DNA of 64,000 nucleotides from Leptonema illini DSM 21528 (GTDB lineage Bacteria > Spirochaetota > Leptospiria > Leptospirales > Leptonemataceae). Of the stretch, positions 9,717 through 17,711 are shown in pieces; position 1 is the first letter of the stretch; each line of letters begins with the position of its first letter. Under the pieces are notes generated by a model. It did not search any database and was not told the origin of the DNA. It saw only the letters and a program-made list of their open reading frames with translations. The DNA is taken from NCBI RefSeq assembly GCF_000243335.1, contig NZ_JH597773.1, positions 2,944,156 through 3,008,155 on the forward strand, given 5' to 3'. The position numbers and the translations under genes are program-made.

Positions 9717-9759
9717 GAACTGTCCGGTTCCGGCCACAAGAAATTACGCGAAGAGCCAG

Positions 9760-10467
9760 ATGACTCAAAAAAAAACAGACCCGGACTCAAGAAGCTCCAC
9801 ACAGGATTCTGAGCCCTGCCAGCCGGCAGCGGTCGGGCGAAAAAGGGATCCCGGGCTTGATGAGAAGATCCTACAGGCGACGGTGGACGCCCTGGCCGAT
9901 CTGGGCTTTGATGGCATGACCATGGATATGGTGGCCGCTCGCGGTAAAGCAGGAAAGGCAGCCCTGTACCGACGCTGGCCTTCTAAGACAATGCTTGTCA
10001 AAGACGCTCTGATCTGGATGAGTCGCAAGCATCTGCTTCCGGGTAGCCTGCCCGACACTGGCAACCTGCGTAACGATCTGCTCGCCCTGATAAAGCCGCA
10101 ATCGATTCAAGAAGGACAGCGTAAGCTCCAGGTACTGGCCGGCCTCGGTTCCTTCTGGAAACAGGAAGAGATCGCCGAGACCGGTGTTACAGAGATCTTC
10201 GAGCCATGGGCCGAGGCCAACCGTCAGTTGATCCAGAGGGCCATCAAACGGGGGGAGATCTCGGATCGGGCCGAGGTCGATCAGGCATGCAAGGTCATCT
10301 CGGCCATGACGTCCTATCGAAGCCTCATAGAACGCAAAACAGCCGATCGCGATTTTTTCGTATCACTGATCGATTGCGTTATCCTGCCTTCTCTGTTGAA
10401 TCCACCTGTAGATACGGCCGCTAAAAAGAAGAAAAACTCAGAACCGAAAAGGAAGGGATCTTCGTGA
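9760..10467 (+). CDS. TetR family transcriptional regulator
   Basis: 235 aa. After a polar, Ser-rich leader of about 35 residues, the TetR_N helix-turn-helix is seen as ILQATVDALADLGFDG, followed by MDMVAARGKAGKAALYRRWP. The C-terminal ligand domain has the TetR_C-like pattern FEPWAEANRQLIQRAIKRGE. An unusual Lys-rich tail (KKKKNSEPKRK) ends the protein. ATG 9760 is chosen; longer starts would run through the operator. It probably represses itself and the divergent SDR. The amylase gene overlaps its stop codon, so the two are co-transcribed. Confidence 0.9.
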   Translation: MTQKKTDPDSRSSTQDSEPCQPAAVGRKRDPGLDEKILQATVDALADLGFDGMTMDMVAARGKAGKAALYRRWPSKTMLVKDALIWMSRKHLLPGSLPDTGNLRNDLLALIKPQSIQEGQRKLQVLAGLGSFWKQEEIAETGVTEIFEPWAEANRQLIQRAIKRGEISDRAEVDQACKVISAMTSYRSLIERKTADRDFFVSLIDCVILPSLLNPPVDTAAKKKKNSEPKRKGSS

Positions 10468-11723
10468 ATACGGAAAAGGCATCGGTCATCACGCGCGGCA
10501 ACGGACGCGACATTATCCTGCAGGCCTTCCACTGGAATCTTGTAAAAACAAAGGGGACGGGTACCGTCGACGGAAGCGGCAGCAGCTGGTATAAGACGCT
10601 TGCGGCCCGGGCCGACGACATTGCCGCCGCCGGATTCACCGTCGTCTATTTACCGCCGCCGTGGATCGACGACTCTCTCTGGGAGAAGGACGGCCGGCAC
10701 GGCGGAGGCGAAGGCTATTTCTGGAGAGACTTCGATCTTAATTCGCGTTATGGAAGCAAGGAAGAGCTGAAGACCCTCGTTTATGAGCTGCATGCCCGCA
10801 ATATCAAGGTCATCGTCGATATCGTTCTGAATCACCGCGATCGCTTTCGCATGCAAAAAGATCTCTGGCCGTACCCAGGACCGCAGTGGCGCTCGCTTGC
10901 AGGTAGAGATACGGGAGGCGCCTTTCTTGACGGATCAAGCGATCTGAAGCTCGATCATCCCGATGTGTATAATGCCTTTCACAGAGCCCTGACGGAGCTT
11001 CTTGATGAAGTCCATGTGGATGGCTGGCGCTGGGATTTCGTCTGGGGTTATCATCCGCGCGATGTGCTCTCGCTGATTCGTGATACCGAGAAGACCGAGT
11101 ATCTTTCCGTGGGCGAATACTGGCAGGCCGGCTCGATTCCCGATGATCCGATGTTCATGCGTTACGGCGGTTGCGAGCGAAGCCGTCTTATCGGATGGGC
11201 GCTCGAAACGGGATCGTGCGTTTTCGACATGGTTCTGAAACGGGAATTGAATACGGGCAATCCCGCTCATTTCAAATACGGCATCAACTGCGATCCATCG
11301 CCCGAACTGAGGGCGGCTTCCGTGACGCTTGTGGATAACCATGATACAGGCGCCTCGCCGTATTCGCCGGCGAATGGCTGGGGTCAGAAGGTCTGGGAGT
11401 GTGCTCCTCATCTGAAGTCGCGGGCCTACGCCTTTATTCTCATGATGCCGGGTACGCCCTGTATCTACTGGCCCGATCTTTTCGACTGGCAGCTGCATGA
11501 GATCCGTGACCTCATACAGATTCGCAAGCAGGCCGGCATAGTAGCCTCTTCAGACTGGACCGATCTGACGGACAGGCACTCAGGCTTCGCCGCCTTCGTG
11601 CACGATGAATCGGGCGACCCACGCCTCGCCCTCTCAATAGGGTCGGATTTCGCCGATCCCGGTGCAGGGTTCACCCTTGCATTTGAAAAACCCGGCGAAT
11701 ACCGCATCTGGCTGAAAAAATAA
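10464..11723 (+). CDS. GH13 alpha-amylase, cytosolic
   Basis: 419-aa glycoside hydrolase family 13 (beta/alpha)8 barrel. The four conserved regions are seen: VDIVLNHR near residue 118, GWRWDFVWGY with nucleophile Asp191, VGEYW with acid/base Glu218, and VDNHDTG with Asp294. There is no signal peptide, so it should act on intracellular alpha-glucans. The short form and sequence around the sites resemble plant/archaeal-type amylases. GTG at 10464 overlaps the TetR stop by 4 bases and has GGAAGGGATC upstream, implying translational coupling. Confidence 0.92.
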   Translation: MNTEKASVITRGNGRDIILQAFHWNLVKTKGTGTVDGSGSSWYKTLAARADDIAAAGFTVVYLPPPWIDDSLWEKDGRHGGGEGYFWRDFDLNSRYGSKEELKTLVYELHARNIKVIVDIVLNHRDRFRMQKDLWPYPGPQWRSLAGRDTGGAFLDGSSDLKLDHPDVYNAFHRALTELLDEVHVDGWRWDFVWGYHPRDVLSLIRDTEKTEYLSVGEYWQAGSIPDDPMFMRYGGCERSRLIGWALETGSCVFDMVLKRELNTGNPAHFKYGINCDPSPELRAASVTLVDNHDTGASPYSPANGWGQKVWECAPHLKSRAYAFILMMPGTPCIYWPDLFDWQLHEIRDLIQIRKQAGIVASSDWTDLTDRHSGFAAFVHDESGDPRLALSIGSDFADPGAGFTLAFEKPGEYRIWLKK

Positions 11724-11860
11724 GGGGCGGTGCGTTACCCGGCGCTTCCGCTGTGTGCCCGATCTGCACTGTCGCATGTTTTTCGTTGTCGTTCGCAAAA
11801 ACCTGCATACTTTAATCTCAGCGCTCTTCGCGTGAATCAACTCTCCAACGGAGTCACTAC

Positions 11861-12262
11861 ATGCACAACGTAACCCTTGCGGCCCGCATACTGCTTGGCC
11901 TGCTTTTCACGGCAGCCGGGCTGTTCGGCCTGCTTGCCAATCCCGAGCCCCCGCCCGATCTTCCCGAGAAGCTGATCGCTTTTAACAAAGGACTGGCAGC
12001 CACGGGCTATTTCTTTCAGTTTCTGAAGCTGACCGAAACGATATGCGGACTTCTCATCCTCACAGGCGTGTATGCCCGCATCGGCCTTGTCGTTCTTGCG
12101 CCAATCTCGATCAACATCTTTCTTGTGCATGCCTTTCTCACGCCCGGCATCGAAAACATCATTCTGCCCGTCGTGATACTCGTGCTGCACGTCACGGCGG
12201 CCAGCGCCTACTGGAGCACATACGCGCGTCTTTTTGAGCGCAACAACTGGCTCGGTCGTTAA
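11861..12262 (+). CDS. DoxX family membrane protein
   Basis: 133 aa with four predicted membrane helices (about residues 5-25, 46-66, 70-90 and 98-118). The pattern of a Gly-rich first helix (ARILLGLLFTAAGLFGL) and a second helix with TETICGLLIL is that of DoxX/DUF417-like proteins, some of which are subunits of quinol oxidases. It is monocistronic and followed by a strong terminator. A weaker paralogue lies at 56175. Confidence 0.8.
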   Translation: MHNVTLAARILLGLLFTAAGLFGLLANPEPPPDLPEKLIAFNKGLAATGYFFQFLKLTETICGLLILTGVYARIGLVVLAPISINIFLVHAFLTPGIENIILPVVILVLHVTAASAYWSTYARLFERNNWLGR

Positions 12263-12272
12263 GCATCCGGCG

Positions 12273-12303
12273 AAGGGGCAGGCATTGGGCCCGCCCCTTT
12301 TTT
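12273..12303. terminator. Bidirectional intrinsic terminator
   Basis: AAGGGGCAGGC (12273-12283), loop ATTGG, GCCCGCCCCTT (12289-12299): an 11-bp stem with one mismatch, followed by T residues. It lies between convergent genes and can serve both. Confidence 0.8.
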
Positions 12304-13726
12304 ATTTCTTTAGTTTGAGAAACATCTGCACGCCCGAATCCTCGTAGCCGATGCTTCGCTCCGTCGTATCGGGAAGTTCTGAAGCGAGGCTGAGCATATC
12401 TTCGGGCGATTTATACAGAAGCGGCCAGTCCATCAGATGATCCATGTAGTGCCGATCCGGGCTTTCTGACGTGTAGTTCCCGATCATCAGCTGTGCTCCG
12501 GGCGCCGAGAGTTCATGCAGGCGCGTCACCAGGGCCCGTGCAACCGGAATCGTCAGATAATCAAACAATCCCATCGTATACACAAAATCAAAGCGTACAT
12601 CGTCGAAGAGGGCGGACGCATCGCGACGCAGTAGAGTTCGAACGGACTCTTTAACAAAACGCACGTTTGGCGAGTCGGGATCGCCTCCTCCGAGAATGAT
12701 GCTCTGCCTGGCCTCGTCCAGAGCCTCCTGATCCTGATCGAGAAGATAAATGCGGATGCGGTCCTTATAGGCGCTGGACGAGAAGAAATCCTTCATCTCC
12801 CACGCCGGACCGCAGGCCACAGAGAGCACGTTCACCGTTTCTCCTGGATGCGCCGCTATATACGCCTCCAGCTCGGCGCAGATCAGCCCGCGGCGATTAC
12901 GGACGGCCTGTGCCGAAGGAATGCGTAGCGGATGACGATGAAGGAATCGCGCAAAGCTTGAATTGCCCTGGTAGCCGTCTTCATAGACCATCTGCATCAT
13001 CATGGAATCGCCCGGATAGCCGCGCGGCTTTTCGATGACGCGACGCAAGAACGGAGCGCCTTCCAGATACGGCCAGAGGATGCTTCGCAGATACGATGCG
13101 GCGCTCTGACGCTCTTCTTCGGGGCGATCGGCGACAATGCGCTCAAGATAGGCGACTTTCGCGTCCATGAACTGCCATAGCTCGGCGCCGATACCGTTCT
13201 CCATGACCTGAAAGATGCTTTTCTTCATTGAAGAGCTTTCTTTGCGAATCCCTTCATCCAGAGCGTCAAGGCGCTGCTTGAACACGGCAAGACCGGCAGC
13301 GAAATCGGCTGCATATTCGCGAACACGCGTATCGAGCTTTTCATAGTCGCTGAGCAGCGAACGGATGCCTTTAATCTCGTCGTCTTGCAGATGAAACTTA
13401 CGGTTCTGAAGCAGCTTATCGAGGTCGATGAACTGCTCCACAAGCATCAGACCTACGAAATGACTGCCCAGCTCTTTATGCGAACGAGCGATCCTACCAT
13501 CGCCCAGATGCCGGCTGTCGCCGTAGGCCTGAATACGAATGTCCTGTACCTGCGAACCCCTGCCTGGAAGTGACATCGAAGCCTCCATACACAGACCGAG
13601 TCCAAATCGAGAATAATCCCAGAGCGAGCCCTGGTGTTCGCTTCCTTTATGCGTGAACGAAATCAAGATATTCTCCCGATCTCCTACCGGATAGCGGGGG
13701 GTGTTGCGTTTTTCCTGTACTTCCAT
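12302..13726 (-). CDS. PilZ-like domain + PhcB-like SAM methyltransferase
   Basis: 474 aa. Residues 1-105 look like a PilZ domain (NTPRYPVGDRENILISF, then SLWDYSRFGLGLCMEA), which in the family binds cyclic di-GMP. A helical linker (130-200) precedes a class I methyltransferase: RGYPGDSMMMQMVYEDGY, then RFLHRH and AVRNRR, VLSVACGPAWEM (SAM motif I) and LLDQDQEALDEAR. This arrangement resembles proteins annotated as extracellular factor (3-hydroxypalmitic acid methyl ester) biosynthesis methyltransferases (PhcB-like). ATG 13726 follows GTGGAG at good distance; an in-frame GTG lies 12 bases upstream. A lipid-signal role is inference. Confidence 0.72.
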   Translation of the reverse strand: MEVQEKRNTPRYPVGDRENILISFTHKGSEHQGSLWDYSRFGLGLCMEASMSLPGRGSQVQDIRIQAYGDSRHLGDGRIARSHKELGSHFVGLMLVEQFIDLDKLLQNRKFHLQDDEIKGIRSLLSDYEKLDTRVREYAADFAAGLAVFKQRLDALDEGIRKESSSMKKSIFQVMENGIGAELWQFMDAKVAYLERIVADRPEEERQSAASYLRSILWPYLEGAPFLRRVIEKPRGYPGDSMMMQMVYEDGYQGNSSFARFLHRHPLRIPSAQAVRNRRGLICAELEAYIAAHPGETVNVLSVACGPAWEMKDFFSSSAYKDRIRIYLLDQDQEALDEARQSIILGGGDPDSPNVRFVKESVRTLLRRDASALFDDVRFDFVYTMGLFDYLTIPVARALVTRLHELSAPGAQLMIGNYTSESPDRHYMDHLMDWPLLYKSPEDMLSLASELPDTTERSIGYEDSGVQMFLKLKK

Positions 13727-14037
13727 TTTTTTCTCCACAGCCCGGAGTTTCGTGAAACCGCTTCACTACTGGCCATCTCAAAAATGGCCTCTGATAAAAA
13801 AACAATTGTCTCGCGAATCCGACAGCGTTTGGTTGCTTGATGATCCTTTTCTACAGAAAGGAAACCGTATATGCCAGACGTCCAGTCCAATCTGAGCTTC
13901 GCGCGAAAACTCTGAAGGTTTTTCGTACCGTCTTCGAAAACCTCGGTGAGCAGCGAGCGTGCCGTATTGATAACCCCTCGAACATTAACCGAACCGACCA
14001 CATATAAAAGGCGAATTTACAACATGCGAGCAACCCG
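13727..14037. other. 311-base divergent intergenic region
   Basis: Lies between the PilZ-methyltransferase (minus) and the chemotaxis receptor (plus). I see no convincing gene, repeat or clear promoter pair; TATAAA at about 14004 is a possible -10 element for the receptor. Confidence 0.4.
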
Positions 14038-15600
14038 ATGAGCGACTTCCGAGTATATCAACGAACACTTATACATAGATGGATTAAGATCCTTCTATTC
14101 CTCGGTATTTTCCTGATTCCGCTCTACAGCATTCTCGATTACTTCACCGTTCCCGAGGGGCTTTTCCTTCCGTTCCTGATCGCCCGCCTCACCGCCTCGG
14201 CCCTGCTTATAGTGATTACGTTAGTCGTACACTTTTCGCCCGTTTCGGCCATCGATCATCTGTACGGATATCTGTTCACGATCGTCGTCGGCGGCGTCAT
14301 CGCCTGGATGACCGTAAAACTCGGCGGATTCGATAGCGGATATTACGCCGGTCTGAATCTCGTCGTCATAGCGGTCAACCTCGTCGTTCCCTGGAAGTAC
14401 GTTCATACGATTGCAAACGCCCTGCTCGTTCTTCTCATGTACATTGCGCTTAACCTTCTTACGCCGCAGCCCTTTCAGTGGACCATTCTCATCAACAATC
14501 TGTATTTTCTCACATCTACGGCTCTGATCGTATCGGTGATCAGCTGGCTGCGCTACGACCTCGTCAAGAAAGAGTACGACTCACGTCAGAAGGCCGATGC
14601 GTCACAGACTGAAGAGATTGCCGAGCTTGCACGGGCCGCCGAACGTCTTTCTTCGGGAGACTTTACGGTGAATCTCGACCTCGAATTCAGCTCCACGGCG
14701 GGTACGCTGCTTTCTGCTTTTCAGAAGATGCGTGAGGATCTAAAGAACGCATTACGCCAGATCTCCCTGGCTTCGCACAACGTCGAAGGCTATGCGCGGC
14801 AGATCATGGACCATACGCATCTGATGGCCGAAGGTACCGAGAAACAGTCCGCTCAGGCAGAAGAGTCGGTCGAAACGATCAAGGCGCTTGCCAATCAGAT
14901 TCGCGAAAATGCCGAAGAAGCGACGCGACTCTTCCATACGGCCGAGGCCGGCGAAAAGCGTGCCCTTGCCGGTCGCGAAGGCGTCGCCGAGGCGGTGCGC
15001 GGCATGAAAAGCATCGACACCATCGTGTCGGGCCTTGCAACAAAAGTGCAGAACCTCGAATTATCGAGTCGGCGCATCGGCGATATCATCAAGGCCATCA
15101 TCGAGATCGCCGATCAGACGAACATGCTTGCTTTGAACGCCTCGATCGAGGCCGCTCGAGCCGGCGAGCAGGGTCGCGGCTTCGCCGTCGTCGCCGAAGA
15201 AGTCGGCAAGCTTGCCGATCGCACGACGCATGCGACGCGCGAAACGAACTCCATCATACAGGCCATCCAGAACGATATTCAGGCGGCGATCGGCGCCATG
15301 GAAACCGGATCATCTGAGATTCAAAAGACCATCGGCTCGGTAGAGAAGGTTTCTTCGCTTGCTCAAGAAGTGTCGGAATTCACGACCAATCTGATCGGAG
15401 CGGTACGCGATATCGCCGAAACCGGGCGTAACCAGGCCCGCTCAAGCGAGGGAATCAACAGCAGCATCGAAGAGATTCGCACGCTGACGACGTCGACTTC
15501 AAAATCCATCCACGGCGTCGCCTCGGCAGCCGAAGAACTGCACAAAATCACCGAAGATCTGAAGCAGCTTGTAAGCGGATTCCGGATCAACGGCAACTGA
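14038..15600 (+). CDS. Methyl-accepting chemotaxis protein with polytopic membrane sensor
   Basis: 520 aa. Instead of a periplasmic ligand domain, residues 14-185 hold about six membrane helices, so sensing probably takes place in or near the membrane. A HAMP-like linker ([18 protein letters not shown]) leads to the cytoplasmic coiled coil. The highly conserved tip lies at about 361-392 ([20 protein letters not shown], then [12 protein letters not shown]), which contacts CheA/CheW in the family. No C-terminal CheR pentapeptide is seen. No chemotaxis genes are nearby, so it is a lone receptor. Confidence 0.93.
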   Translation: MSDFRVYQRTLIHRWIKILLFLGIFLIPLYSILDYFTVPEGLFLPFLIARLTASALLIVITLVVHFSPVSAIDHLYGYLFTIVVGGVIAWMTVKLGGFDSGYYAGLNLVVIAVNLVVPWKYVHTIANALLVLLMYIALNLLTPQPFQWTILINNLYFLTSTALIVSVISWLRYDLVKKEYDSRQKADASQTEEIAELARAAERLSSGDFTVNLDLEFSSTAGTLLSAFQKMREDLKNALRQISLASHNVEGYARQIMDHTHLMAEGTEKQSAQAEESVETIKALANQIRENAEEATRLFHTAEAGEKRALAGREGVAEAVRGMKSIDTIVSGLATKVQNLELSSRRIGDIIKAIIEIADQTNMLALNASIEAARAGEQGRGFAVVAEEVGKLADRTTHATRETNSIIQAIQNDIQAAIGAMETGSSEIQKTIGSVEKVSSLAQEVSEFTTNLIGAVRDIAETGRNQARSSEGINSSIEEIRTLTTSTSKSIHGVASAAEELHKITEDLKQLVSGFRINGN

Positions 15601-15610
15601 ATTTTGCTTG

Positions 15611-15620
15611 CCCCCGGGGG
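15611..15620. promoter_or_regulatory. CCCCCGGGGG palindrome, possible CsoR-type site
   Basis: CCCCCGGGGG followed by GTATA lies 24 bases before the FmdB start. C-tract/G-tract sites flanked by TA are typical of CsoR/CstR copper or persulfide regulators, and the downstream DUF2892 gene fits a sulfur context. It is also close to the MCP stop. The assignment is tentative; no such regulator gene is in the window. Confidence 0.3.
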
Positions 15621-15643
15621 GTATATTGTGCTTTTCTGTAGCC

Positions 15644-15856
15644 ATGCCGTACTATGACTACAGCTGCCGGGATTGCCACTCCGTTACGTCGATCAAGGCT
15701 TCCATCGAAGAGAAGGAAGCCGGTCTTGTTGTCCGCTGTGAGGCCTGCGGTTCTACAGAAACCGAGCAGGCCTTCCTGAATGTAGCCATCACAACAGGCG
15801 GACGCGCAGAGGCCGGCCCCTGCGGCCATGCCTGCGGATGCTTTCCGGGCAATTAG
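15644..15856 (+). CDS. FmdB family zinc-ribbon protein
   Basis: 70 aa. MPYYDYSCRDCHS begins a classical FmdB/CxxC_CXXC_SSSS zinc ribbon, with the second pair in CEACGS (residues about 29-34), giving a four-Cys metal site. The C-terminus is unusually Cys/His-rich (GPCGHACGCFPGN) and may bind another metal. The family is annotated as putative regulatory protein; no direct function is known. Likely first gene of a unit with DUF2892 and the inositol monophosphatase. Confidence 0.85.
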   Translation: MPYYDYSCRDCHSVTSIKASIEEKEAGLVVRCEACGSTETEQAFLNVAITTGGRAEAGPCGHACGCFPGN

Positions 15857-15924
15857 CAGGTTGCTGAAAACTGCCCGAAGGTCTGCCGTATAGCCCGGAA
15901 AAAAACAACTACTTGAGGTTTAGA

Positions 15925-16122
15925 ATGTGTATTGAAAGAGTTCATCGAATTATGATGGCATCGGTTATTTCTATTGGAGCCTACCTGCTTTATACGGGTT
16001 CGGTAATCGGGCTTGCCATCCTTGGCTTCGTCGTTTTCATGCTCCTTCTCTGGGCCTTCACGAACTTCTGTCCCTCCGTTTTCATGCTGGGACGTTTCCT
16101 GAAGCCCTGCTGGAAGGAATGA
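15925..16122 (+). CDS. DUF2892 (YgaP-like) small membrane protein
   Basis: 65 aa with two membrane helices (residues 9-26 and 29-47). The pattern MCIERVHRIMMASVISIGAY and the end NFCPSVFMLGRF match DUF2892, the membrane part of YgaP-type rhodaneses, here as a free-standing protein without the rhodanese domain. ATG 15925 has GAGG upstream, which decides it over a TTG four codons earlier. The last bases overlap the next gene by 4 (ATGA). Confidence 0.82.
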   Translation: MCIERVHRIMMASVISIGAYLLYTGSVIGLAILGFVVFMLLLWAFTNFCPSVFMLGRFLKPCWKE

Positions 16123-16961
16123 GTTTCGATCTACAGAACGAAGTTAACCGTCGACTGGACGCTGTAGAGGGGCTGCTGCCCGAGCTACAGCGTCTTCTGA
16201 CGACGATGCAGGAAGAGGATCTTCAGATCCGCACCAAATCGACGCGCCGCGATCTCGTTACAAAGGCCGACGTCGCCTCAGAAGAGACGATCCTGCATTT
16301 TCTGCGTAGCCTCTTTCCAGGCGACGCCATACTGGCAGAAGAATCGGGCCAGCATCAGGCCCTTTCATCCAGTGTGCCCGTTTCGGGACTGACATGGTGC
16401 ATCGACCCCGTCGACGGAACCGTGAACTACGCCCACGGGCTGCCGCTTTATGCCGTATCGTTCGGCCTGCTCTTTGAGAACGAACCGGTTGGAGGCCTTG
16501 TTTTTCTGCCTGCATTGAACGACACCTATAGAGGAGCGGTGCAGAGCGGAGCGACAAAAAACGGGCGCCCGATTCGCGTCTCACCGAACACGGATCTTGA
16601 ATCGGCCCTGATCGTTACGGGATTCCCCTACAGACGTCAGGAGATGATCGACATCCTCACCGGATCGCTTCGCGGAGTGTTGCTGAACGCTCGCGGAATT
16701 CGCCGCACGGGTTCGGCCGCTCTTGACCTGTGCTGGGTGGCCGAAGGACGTTTTGACGGCCACTACGAATGGAATCTTTCGCCGTGGGATACGTGCGGAG
16801 CGTTAACCATCCTGCGAGAGGCAGGCGGCACGGCGACGAATCTCAAAGGCGAACATTTTCGCCTTGAAGAAAAGATGCTTGTAGCGACGAACGGCTTTGT
16901 TCATGAACAGCTGCGCACGACGCTGATTGAGGCAGGCGCCTCAGAACCGCATGCGGAATGA
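16119..16961 (+). CDS. Inositol monophosphatase family protein
   Basis: 280 aa. It has the Mg-binding motifs of the family: LAEESG (Glu), DPVDGT starting at Asp96, and SPWDTCGALTILREAGG near residue 223. Members dephosphorylate inositol-1-phosphate, fructose-1,6-bisphosphate or PAP; the motifs fit the SuhB/IMPase branch but do not fix the substrate. It overlaps DUF2892 by 4 bases and is translationally coupled to it. Its 3' end overlaps the convergent FN3 gene by 21 bases. Confidence 0.9.
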   Translation: MSFDLQNEVNRRLDAVEGLLPELQRLLTTMQEEDLQIRTKSTRRDLVTKADVASEETILHFLRSLFPGDAILAEESGQHQALSSSVPVSGLTWCIDPVDGTVNYAHGLPLYAVSFGLLFENEPVGGLVFLPALNDTYRGAVQSGATKNGRPIRVSPNTDLESALIVTGFPYRRQEMIDILTGSLRGVLLNARGIRRTGSAALDLCWVAEGRFDGHYEWNLSPWDTCGALTILREAGGTATNLKGEHFRLEEKMLVATNGFVHEQLRTTLIEAGASEPHAE

Positions 16962-17711
16962 TATCGTCCCATCCTGTACGATAACGGCCGACCGATCATC
17001 CTCAAAGAAAGATATATCGATCCAGTGAAGGGCTACGACGCCGATGGCGGCCATTCCGGCCAGCCGCTGATTGCGCTGATGCGCATCATAAAGCTCTCTC
17101 TGCTGTGAACGCCTGATCCACAGAGCATTACCAAGCGCAGCATACGAAGAGATACTGAGCGGCATGATAAGATCGGGATCGTTCAGAGCATCGGATGCGA
17201 TGAGATCTCCGCGTCGCTTCTGATCCCAGGCATACACGGCCAGCAGACCGAGCGCCGATGGATAGGCCCATCCGCGCCACTGCTGACGCTCGATCTGCAC
17301 CCATCCGGGAACGGAGCGCTTCCATAGCGGCGGAGCAGTCGTTTGCGATACGGTCTCTTTCTTTGCCGGCTCTTCGGGCCGATTCAAATCGAGCGATTGT
17401 TTTTGAGCGGCGTCTTCGACGCGAAACGTCTTCCAATCCGACCAGCCAGCAGGTTTACCGAAACGATTCAGAGCCGATACGCGAATGCGATACTCGCCCG
17501 CCTCGAGACTCAGTTCCACAACGCTTGTGGCCGACTTTTGCTGCACGACGCGACCATCGCTTCCCGTCCATTCGACGGCATAACCGCTTGCTCCCGGTAC
17601 GCCCGACCAGCGGATCGACATGGATCTTTTTTCCGTCTTCTCGGCAAACATGACGGAAGACAGGAACAGAAGGAGCGCAGAGCAGATTACTCGCCGTCGT
17701 CGGTGCATCAT
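16941..17711 (-). CDS. Exported FN3-domain protein
   Basis: 256 aa. Signal peptide at residues 1-23 (ending MFAEK). Residues 28-98 read as a fibronectin type III fold (SIRWSGVPGASGYAVEW, then GEYRIRVSALNRFGKPAGWS). A polar linker leads to a part with hydrophobic stretches (WAYPSALGLLAVYAWD; MAAIGVVALHWIDISFF). I know no function. Last gene of the cyclase-FecR-FN3 operon; its start overlaps the FecR stop by 4 bases. Confidence 0.78.
   Translation of the reverse strand: MMHRRRRVICSALLLFLSSVMFAEKTEKRSMSIRWSGVPGASGYAVEWTGSDGRVVQQKSATSVVELSLEAGEYRIRVSALNRFGKPAGWSDWKTFRVEDAAQKQSLDLNRPEEPAKKETVSQTTAPPLWKRSVPGWVQIERQQWRGWAYPSALGLLAVYAWDQKRRGDLIASDALNDPDLIMPLSISSYAALGNALWIRRSQQRELYDAHQRNQRLAGMAAIGVVALHWIDISFFEDDRSAVIVQDGTISFRMRF

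Noticed and set aside
13684..14001. 105-codon open frame on the minus strand in the gap before the chemotaxis receptor
   Set aside because: No ribosome site, composition unlike neighbours, and it overlaps the start of the PilZ-methyltransferase gene.
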